A stretch of 25,000 nucleotides of DNA from Prorocentrum cordatum (Eukaryota; Sar; Dinophyceae; Prorocentrales; Prorocentraceae): positions 35,001-60,000 of the forward strand of contig CAUYUJ010003871.1 of the NCBI GenBank assembly GCA_963575745.1. Direction: 5' to 3'. The notes under the pieces are model-generated. The model did no database searches. It was not told where the DNA came from and saw nothing but the letters and a program-made list of their open reading frames with translations. The first letter of the stretch is position 1. Each line of letters begins with the position of its first letter. Below are positions 19,330-25,000 of the stretch, one piece after another. A program made the translations under genes and the position numbers.

Positions 19330-20095
19330 TTCCGTGGAGCGCCCTGTGGGGTCACGAGACATGTGAGAGATGCGTCCACATGGGCCCGGAAGCGTATGCG
19401 GGCTGTGTCACCGGGGCCCTCGGTGGAGCTCCGCAGGGGGGCCACGAAACGTGCGACGCGTGTGCCGAAATGGGCCTGGGGACGGACGCATGTGAGCTGC
19501 GCCACTGGGGTCCCCGGTGGAGCTCCCTGTAGGGCCACGAACGAGTGAACGGCGAGGAGGACCACATGCAGAACCCCCTCCACAGAGCTTCGGTGGAGCT
19601 CCCTATGGGGCCACAAGACGTGTCAGGGGCGCGGAGGACAACATGCACAGCCCCCTATTCGGGGTGTCGGTGGGGTTCCTTATGGGGCCACGAAGCGCGT
19701 GAGGGTTCGGTGGGGCCCATACTGGGGCCACAAGACGTCAGGGGCGCAGAGAACCACATGCACAAGCCCCTCTTCGGGGCTTCAATAGGGTCCCCACTGG
19801 GGCCACGAAGCGTATGAGGGTTCGGTGGGGCTCCTTGTGGGGCCACGAAACGTGTGAAGATGTGGAAAACCACATGCAAAAAAACAAATCATGTGGTTTT
19901 CGGTGCAGCTCCCTGTAAGGCCACGAAACGTGTGACAGGCGTTGACAACCACATGCAAAGCCCCATCTTCAAGGTTTTGGTGGGGTTCCCTACTGAGCCA
20001 CGATACGTGTGAGGGCGCGGAGAACCACATGCAACACCTCCTCCTGGGGGTCCAGTGGGGTTCTCAATGGGGCATCGAAGCATGTGAGGGCACCA
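19330..20095. repeat. 77-bp family array, right copy
   Basis: Cores related to GGGGCCACGAAACG start near 19353, 19443, 19536, 19612, 19689, 19729, 19804, 19844, 19922, 19999 and 20073. Spacings are 90, 93, 76, 77, 40, 75, 40, 78, 77 and 74 bp, so most units are near 77 bp with two half-length (40-bp) units. A second conserved box, CCACATGCA, lies in most full units. Not coding, because the register changes between units. Confidence 0.95.
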
Positions 20096-20119
20096 AAATT
20101 GACACCCGGAGGGCAGAGG

Positions 20120-20698
20120 CAGGGATGGGAGGAGGGAGGGAGAGGGAGGAAGGCGGAGGGGAGGGGAGGGGAGAGGAGAGAGGAGAGAGGAGAGAGGAGA
20201 GGAGAAGAGAGAAAAGTAGAGGAAGGGAGAGGAACGGAGAGGAGAGAAGAGGAGATAAGAGGAAAGGATGGGAGAGAGGAGAGAGGAGAGGAGAGGAAAA
20301 GTAGAGAAAAGGAGAGGAAATGAGAGGAGAGAAGAGGAGATAAGAGGAAAGGATGGGAGAGAGGAGAGAGGAGAGAGGAGAGAGGAGAAAGGAGAGAGGA
20401 GAGGAGAGGAGAGGAGAGGAGAGAGAGGAGAGAGAGAGGAGAGGAGAGGAGAGGAGAGGAGGAGAGGAGAGGAGAGGAGAGGAGAGGAGAGGAGAGAGAG
20501 GAGAGAGAGGAGAGGAGAGGAGAGAGGAGAGAGGAGAGAGGAGAGAGAAGAGGAGAGGAGAGGAGAGGAGAGGAGAGGAGAGGAGAGGAGAGGAGAGGAA
20601 AGGTGAGGAGAGGAGAGGCGAGGAGAGGAGAAGAGAAGAGATGAGAAGAGAAGATAGAAGAGGACAAGACAAGACAGGAGAAGAGAAGAGAAGAGACA
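20120..20698. repeat. GA-rich microsatellite with an 85-bp internal duplication
   Basis: GGAGA, GAGAGAGG and GAAGAG units. AAAAGTAGAG at 20212 and 20297, and GAGAGGAGAGAAGAGGAGAT at 20237 and 20322, show an 85-bp segment duplicated in tandem. The array ends at the shared 32-nt tail. Confidence 0.95.
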
Positions 20699-20700
20699 AG

Positions 20701-20732
20701 ACGCGGGGCGATATCGCTTCAAAACGAGGACC
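20701..20732 (-). repeat. Shared 32-nt retroelement tail, right copy
   Basis: ACGCGGGGCG, six variable bases, CTTCAAAACGAGGACC. Matches 625-656 at 29 of 32 positions, with the same orientation and the same GA-array neighbour. Confidence 0.8.
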
Positions 20733-21444
20733 ACGTAACCCGAGAACGACAGAACGCAGAACCCGATAACGACTGACCTGCACGACCGAAGTCGGTGTCG
20801 CGGATGACGTCGTAGCCATGATCTTGCATTGCCTGTGATGTGTCCCGTCCCCGTTCTAGGACCCAGGCGGAACGTCCTGGGCCTGCTGCCCTCCTCTGAT
20901 GGGGCACGTCGACAGGGTCAGCCGCGTGGACCGGCCCAGCGATTCCCAAATGGGTCGGCTCCCGAGATAGTTGCCCTGGGATGGCCACGTCGCTCGAGAT
21001 GGTGTCGTGACTAAAGCAAGTCATGCCAGTGCCTCCGAACCCACCAGATCCCCTAGACGATGTGGGTAGGCTGGGAGCGACAACGATCTCGGCGTCGTCA
21101 TTGCACCGTTCCTGGATGAGCCGGGCGACGAGGTGGCCCTGGTCGACCACGTGTGTCCGCGGGGTGGCGTTGTACACGATGACCTTGATCTCCCCGCGGT
21201 AGTCGGGGTCCACCACGCCGCCGACGATGCCGATGCCCTTGAGCGCGAGACCTGAGCGTGGGGCAATACGCATGAATTTGACCGGTGGTGCAAATGCTGC
21301 CACGCTGGCGGGTACCAATTCCCGACCACAGGTCGGAATACTAGCGTTGGAGCTGGCGCACAGGTCGTAGCCGGCGGAGCCGGCGGCGCTTCGTGCAGGG
21401 CCGCTCTCGCGCTCGGACTGAGGACTTGGACCCCGTTGAATTCT
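20719..21444 (-). CDS. dUTPase domain (retroelement-encoded), open frame
   Basis: dUTPase hydrolyses dUTP to dUMP and pyrophosphate, limiting uracil in new DNA. All five motifs of the trimeric family occur in order in one frame: AGYDL (21375-21361), PRSGLALK (21261-21238), GVVDPDYRGEIKV, GHLVARLIQE, and RGSGGFGGTG (21054-21025). Motif 4 departs from the usual G-D/E-x-x-A-Q: it has His for the acid and Arg for Gln. Motif 5 has Gly for the usual Ser. The true N-terminus lies in a fused polyprotein, and the 5' part of this 405-residue frame (to 21936) is mostly out of register. About 90 residues after motif 5 are unrecognised. Activity is uncertain. Confidence 0.8.
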   Translation of the reverse strand, partial: RIQRGPSPQSERESGPARSAAGSAGYDLCASSNASIPTCGRELVPASVAAFAPPVKFMRIAPRSGLALKGIGIVGGVVDPDYRGEIKVIVYNATPRTHVVDQGHLVARLIQERCNDDAEIVVAPSLPTSSRGSGGFGGTGMTCFSHDTISSDVAIPGQLSREPTHLGIAGPVHAADPVDVPHQRRAAGPGRSAWVLERGRDTSQAMQDHGYDVIRDTDFGRAGQSLSGSAFCRSRVTWSSF

Positions 21445-21517
21445 CGCCCGTCGGCGTCGCGGTGGTCCTGCTCTCGTTGCCCACCGCCAGCAGCGTGAGC
21501 TGCTTAGGCGGCAGCCA

Positions 21518-22093
21518 CCCAGAAGGTGGCTGGAGCTCGCCGAAGTCGTCGACTGGGATGCAAAGGTGCCCATTTGGAGCGGACTCCAAGTCGAATTGCA
21601 TCGCTCCTGGGCCCCGGGTGATCTCATAGCAGCCCGGCCCAGGGAAGGCGAGGCGCTCGCGGTTTTTCGCATGTCTCCGCCACCCCGCTGTTGGACTGCG
21701 TGGATTGCAGACCTTACAGGGGAGGGAGAGCGTCGCCTGCGCCCTCCACGGCCAGAGCGCGCACGCTGTGCTGAGCGGCCAGCCCATCGCGCGATGCCGC
21801 GGCGATGGGGCAATAGATTTTCCTTCTCACCACTTGCGGCCCGCGACCCACTCCGGCCACATAGGGGGCTGGAGTGGGTCACGGACAACCTCACCTCTGA
21901 GGGATGGAGCTTCGTCTGCACGGCTCGCCGAGCCACTTGCTCGCATACCCCAGAAGTTGGCCCAGGCGCCGGCGCGGACGACGTCGCCTAACCGGCCGCC
22001 GGGAAGCGATGCCGTCGCCAGGTAGCACGGCGAGTCGCCCTGGAAGCTCGAGCCTGCACCTGGCGAAGTCGGCCACCACGGGAGCGCGCGCAC
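21518..22093 (-). pseudogene. Retropepsin-like protease remnant
   Basis: The upstream frame (22093-21827) reads LPWWPTSP, then SLPGGRLGDVVRAGAWANFW. This resembles the active-site loop h-h-D-x-G-A of retroelement proteases, but the catalytic Asp position is Arg (CGC, 21976-21974). A middle piece in another frame reads RSAIHAVQQRGGGDMRKT (about 21717-21661), then the sense moves to a third frame with LAFPGPGCYEI and LESAPNGHLCIP (21667-21518), which looks like the C-terminal half. At least two frameshifts and the missing Asp make it inactive. It sits directly before dUTPase, a common pro-dut order in retroelements. Confidence 0.6.
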
Positions 22094-22389
22094 ACGCTAG
22101 GCAAGCCTGCACGGAAGAACGCAAAAGTCCAGGCGAGCGTCGCAGGGCGCCGGCGAATCCACCGCGGAAGCGGAACCTTAAGCACTGCCCGGAGATCTCA
22201 GAAGATCTTGCCGCGGCGTCCCGGGGGCTGGAGACGGCCGAGGAGATGGCGCCGTGTCCTGCCGCGGCGGCGTCTCCTGCGGCGCGTTTCCTGCCGGCGC
22301 GCCGCGGGCTGTCGCCACTACTGGCGTCGGACCCGCGCGCGCGCGATCTGCGCCGTGGAAGCAGAGGTCGGCGACGGCGTCGGCTGGTC

Positions 22390-22599
22390 TGCGGCACGCC
22401 GGGCAGTAAGTTAAACCAAGCTGGAGTCGGCGCTCCGCACAAGCTGCAGGCGGTACGCGCGGCGCCAGATGCGGCGGCACTGCATTCGCACGACTCTCTC
22501 GCCGTGAACAAAGGCCTCGAGACAAATGGGGCACCCCCTATCATCGCCGTTGAAAACAGCAGCTGCGGGGGGCGCAGCTGTCGCTGCAGCCGGCGCCAA
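22390..22599 (-). pseudogene. RING-type finger remnant in the retroelement
   Basis: One frame reads CPICLEAFVHGERVVRMQC (22533-22477), the first half of a RING-H2 finger (CX2CX14C). The following ligand positions, expected C-x-H-x2-H-x2-C, read Arg, Arg and Tyr. Each is one transition from His, His and Cys. A terminal CPAC pair lies in another frame at 22405-22394, after a frameshift. RING-H2 proteins usually act as ubiquitin E3 ligases, and a RING within a Gag-Pro retroelement is unusual. This copy cannot fold a complete cross-brace. Assignment rests on ligand spacing. Confidence 0.65.
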
Positions 22600-22609
22600 G
22601 GGGGTCAGT

Positions 22610-23560
22610 CAGAGTCTCGGCCCAAGACCGCGCGGCTTGGCGCCGCCAGTCTGCCCGCTGTCGCGGTAGCTCCAGTGCTGGCAGTGCGCTGCGGAGCTCG
22701 TCGAGGCGTCGTCGCTGGGCGTAGTCGAGGTGGGAAATACGCTGCGCTCGGACCGCTTGCCGCCGGACACCCATGTCTCGCGGCCGGCAGACCACCGGGC
22801 CACTCTCCCCGATGGATGGCCCACGCCCACGGGCCTGTCTGCATTGAACAGGGCCAAGCCAGAGGGAGCGCCCAGCACCGGCAGCGGCGCGGGCGCCGGC
22901 GCCGATTGCGGCGGCCAAGTGGAGCTCGATCCGCGCGGCGCGCCGATGCCGAGCGACGCCACTGACGGCATGCAAGCCCAACTCGGCAGCTGCACTTCAG
23001 CAGTAGGCGGCTCTGGTCAGCGGTAGTGCAGGCGAGGCTGCTGGAGCTGTCGGCGCCGCAGGCCCGGCTGGCGCTGCCGCGGTGGGTCTGGAACACAAGC
23101 GCGGAACCTGGTGGCTGAGCAGGGGCTCGCACGCGGCCCATGAGATCGCCCATCTCCCGTCGTAGTCGCCGTTGCTCGGCGCCGCAGGGGTCGGGCGATG
23201 GCGATGGAGATGCTGCACCCGCCCAACGCGACCAATGACTGTGGCCAACCTGTTGTCACGAACCGTCGGACGAGACGAATTTGGCGGAGCAAGTGCTGCC
23301 GCTGCTGCTGCTGGCCGCGGCGCTGCCGATGCCAGAACAGGCTGTCCGCTGCCCCAGGGATCAGCACCCTGCACGGGGCCACTCGCGCCCGAACCTGGGA
23401 CATAGTCTGCGCGCGGCTGGCGGCGTCCCTGATCATCCAAACCGCATGCGCGGTCGCCCGGGGCCGCTGCTCAGCCAGGCTCGGCGGCACTTGCTGCCCC
23501 GGGGTAGACGGCGGCGAAGATGCCAACGGCGCTGGGGCGCAGGCGTCGAGGAGGCGAGCG
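22610..23560 (-). other. Retroelement interdomain region, frame-broken
   Basis: Between knuckle and RING, protein-like pieces occur in all three minus frames, such as TAHAVWMIRDAASRAQTM (about 23470), VIGRVGRVQHLHRHRPTPAA (about 23220) and ISHLDYAQRRRLDELRSALP (about 22730). This fits one ancestral reading frame broken by several indels. No domain is recognised. Confidence 0.45.
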
Positions 23561-23579
23561 CGCCCTTGACTGCGGCGAA

Positions 23580-23740
23580 GGGGGCAGTCGCGCACCAGGC
23601 AGGCGTTCCTCCGAAGCACACTTGCGGCAGTTGGGTCGCGCCCCGCCAAGACCCATGGATTTGCCTTGGCCGCCCGAACCCACGCCCCCCGCCCTGAACC
23701 CCCCTTTCCCTTCACCCTTGCCCTTCCCGAAGCCCGCGAA
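23580..23740 (-). pseudogene. Gag zinc-knuckle remnant
   Basis: FAGFGKGKGEGKGGFRAGG is followed by NCRKCASEE (Cys codons from 23629 and 23620). The continuation LVRDCP is found in a different frame, with its Cys at 23586. The two halves fit a CX2CX4HX4C knuckle split by a tandem CCTG duplication (23596-23603 on the plus strand) with the His position reading Arg. Gly/Lys-rich linkers before such knuckles are typical of nucleocapsid-like Gag regions that bind RNA. Confidence 0.6.
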
Positions 23741-23970
23741 GTGTCTCTCGGAGGTCATTTTCGGACAGGTCGACCAGGAAGGTCTGGTCCCCCTTGCCGC
23801 GGCCCTTGCCCCTCCCCTCGATGACCCTACGGGCGCGGCGCGCGGGCTTGCGGTCGCTGAAGCGTCGCCATCGTGCTTTGGCGCGCCCTGGCTTGTTTCT
23901 TTCACAGCGCGAGGTCTGTTTATCGAGCCATAACTGTGGCCTCCAGCGGCCGATCGGAGCAATTCGGGCA

Positions 23971-24056
23971 CCTCCAGAACGCCCTCGACGATGCGCAGCT
24001 GGCGAAAGGCATCCCTCCAGAACGCCCTCGACGATGCGCAGCTGGCGAAAGGCATC
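23971..24056. repeat. Perfect 43-bp tandem duplication
   Basis: The 43-bp unit starting CCTCCAGAACGCCCTCGACG is present twice without a mismatch (23971-24013, 24014-24056). As 43 is not a multiple of three, it shifts any frame that crosses it. A minus-strand frame carries the encoded peptide RQLRIVEGVLE on both sides in different registers. Confidence 0.97.
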
Positions 24057-24185
24057 CCGAACCGAAAAAGCCTCCCAGAACCCGAGAAAACGCTCGATAA
24101 TCTCGGAGAAACCCCGATCCCTCCATCCTCGCCTCCCCGAAAAAACCTGTCCTGGCTTCTCGGGCCCGTGAGCGAGGCCTCTCAA

Positions 24186-24352
24186 GTGGGGTCCGAGTAG
24201 ATGGGGTCGGAGAACCGCGCCGCATCGGCGATGCATCAACGATGCATCGGCGATGCGTCGGCGGTTCATCGGCGACGCCGGGGTGGAGAAAAGGGGGCTC
24301 CGCATCGAGCCGCATCGTCGATGCTTCCGACCCCATTCCACTCTGACCCCAT
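24186..24352. repeat. Fold-back unit with CATCG palindrome cluster
   Basis: The left arm GTGGGGTCCGAGTAG...GGTCGG (24186-24210) is complementary to CCGACCCCATTCC...CCCCAT (24327-24352) with few mismatches. The interior is packed with CGATGCATCG, GATGCGTCGGCG and GCATCGTCGATGC dyads. No coding capacity is apparent. Confidence 0.6.
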
Positions 24353-24489
24353 CTGGGAGGCCCAGACGCACCCACGCGCGCCTCCGGACCGCGCCTCCCG
24401 CGCGCTGAGCGCCGGGGGGGCCGCCGCGGACGGCGGGAGCCACTGGCCGCCGCGACTGCCTGGCCGCCGCGGGGGGCGCGCAGGACCCC

Positions 24490-24605
24490 GCCCGCCGGCG
24501 GCGGCGGCGGCGGCGTCAGCGGCTGCGACGGCGGCGACGCCAGCGGCGGCGACGGCGGCGACGGCGACGCGACGGCGGCGTCGACGACGCTGGCGACGAC
24601 GAAGA
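24490..24605. repeat. GGC/GAC trinucleotide repeat
   Basis: GGCGGCGGC runs pass into a 9-bp pattern GGCGGCGAC. Reading frames give poly-Ala or poly-Arg. Confidence 0.9.
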
Positions 24606-24759
24606 GGGGGGGAAGAGAAGTGGGAGGAGCGGAGAGGGGGAGGAGGATGGGGGGAAGCATTCGGGAGAATGGGGAGGAGGGAAGGAGCAGGAGGAGCGGG
24701 GAGAAGGAGGGGTGGGAAGGAGGTGGGACCAGAGCAAACCCAGAACGCATCAACGATGC

Positions 24760-24961
24760 TGCAACACATCGTCCCGTCTCAAGTTCCCTCCTCATATGTT
24801 CCTACTGGCATTATTGTCACCACGGGAAGCACCCCCTTGAAAGACGAGCGAGCCATGGGCTTGTCGTTTATGCGAGAAGCGCGTTTGGAAAGGAACTGGC
24901 ACTTCTAGCTACAGAGAATGCGAGCATGTCAAATGAGAAAATCAAAGAAGTGTCCAAGTAG
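24760..24961 (+). CDS. Possible 3' exon of an unrecognised gene
   Basis: GC falls at 24760 and a plus-strand frame reads SSSLLICSYWHYCHHGKHPL, then SHGLVVYARSAFGKELALLA and ends TENASMSNEKIKEVSK before TAG (24959-24961). The last 40 residues have the mixed, charged composition of a helical protein tail, unlike the upstream Gly/Arg-rich part, which is probably not coding. No splice site or homology is established. The opposite strand is also open for about 30 codons. Confidence 0.2.
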
Positions 24962-25000
24962 TGGCCATCGATCCACGTAGCTGTTGCATAAATTGGCGCG

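Larger units (their letters stand above)
20740..23720 (-). mobile_element. Decayed retroelement: zinc knuckle, RING, protease-like, dUTPase
   Basis: In minus-strand order: a Gly/Lys-rich linker and CCHC knuckle (about 23730-23586), a RING-type finger (22533-22394), a retropepsin-like region (about 22080-21518), and dUTPase (21375-21025). Each part lies in a different frame, so the unit is broken repeatedly. Knuckle and protease mark it as Gag-Pro of a retroelement. I recall similar modules in dinoflagellate polyproteins, but this was not searched. No integrase or RT follows the dUTPase, so the copy is truncated or rearranged before the shared tail. Confidence 0.75.

Noticed and set aside
1-25000. 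Dinoflagellate spliced-leader relic, rRNA genes, CRISPR arrays
   Set aside because: I looked by eye for a CCATTTTGGCTCAAG-like word, conserved rRNA blocks and regularly spaced short repeats with unique spacers; none was seen. The 77-bp array has no unique spacers.

Overview
The window looks like repeat-rich, GC-rich nuclear DNA from a eukaryotic alga, most likely a dinoflagellate. That assignment is an inference: it rests on dense simple repeats, large non-genic spacers, and two decayed retroelements whose domain order resembles, from memory, elements common in dinoflagellate genomes. No database search was run. I see no bacterial operon, rRNA, tRNA or CRISPR array, and no intact host gene that I can name. 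Most long open frames are by-products of high GC and microsatellites.

Layout. 1-255 is a 77-bp tandem array, followed by GAT and GGAGA microsatellites. About 720-4030 (minus strand) is a decayed LINE-type retroelement with an endonuclease-like start, reverse transcriptase motifs and a C-terminal CCHC finger. 4395-6260 holds two direct copies of a ~122-bp-period repeat doublet, which flank a fold-back element (4732-5879) with a CCACTGTCCC minisatellite core. 6570-7125 is a 302-bp tandem duplication. 7315-8660 (minus) is an unrecognised coding remnant with a frameshift. 9710-11100 has two large CT arrays separated by a segment of more balanced composition. 11840-12015 carries degenerate copies of the 77-bp family. 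12-15.7 kb is GC-rich, mostly uninterpretable sequence with GGA arrays. 15.66-16.1 kb is an AT-rich island. 16.1-18.4 kb holds a CA repeat and degenerate GAGTNN repeats. 18427-18606 is a compact cloverleaf/fold-back unit with flanking 9-bp direct repeats. 19330-20095 is a second array of the 77-bp family, followed by a long GA array. About 20.8-23.7 kb (minus) is a second decayed retroelement with zinc knuckle, RING-type finger, retropepsin-like region and dUTPase. 24186-24352 is a third fold-back, and the window ends in trinucleotide repeats and a possible short exon.

Two patterns tie the window together. First, both retroelements lie on the minus strand and abut the same 32-nt tail (29/32 identical), which in both cases joins a GA-rich microsatellite and then an array of the 77-bp family. 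This suggests a recurring composite unit. Second, coding capacity is decaying but unevenly: reverse transcriptase, RING and retropepsin catalytic positions are lost, while the dUTPase domain stays open with five recognisable motifs.
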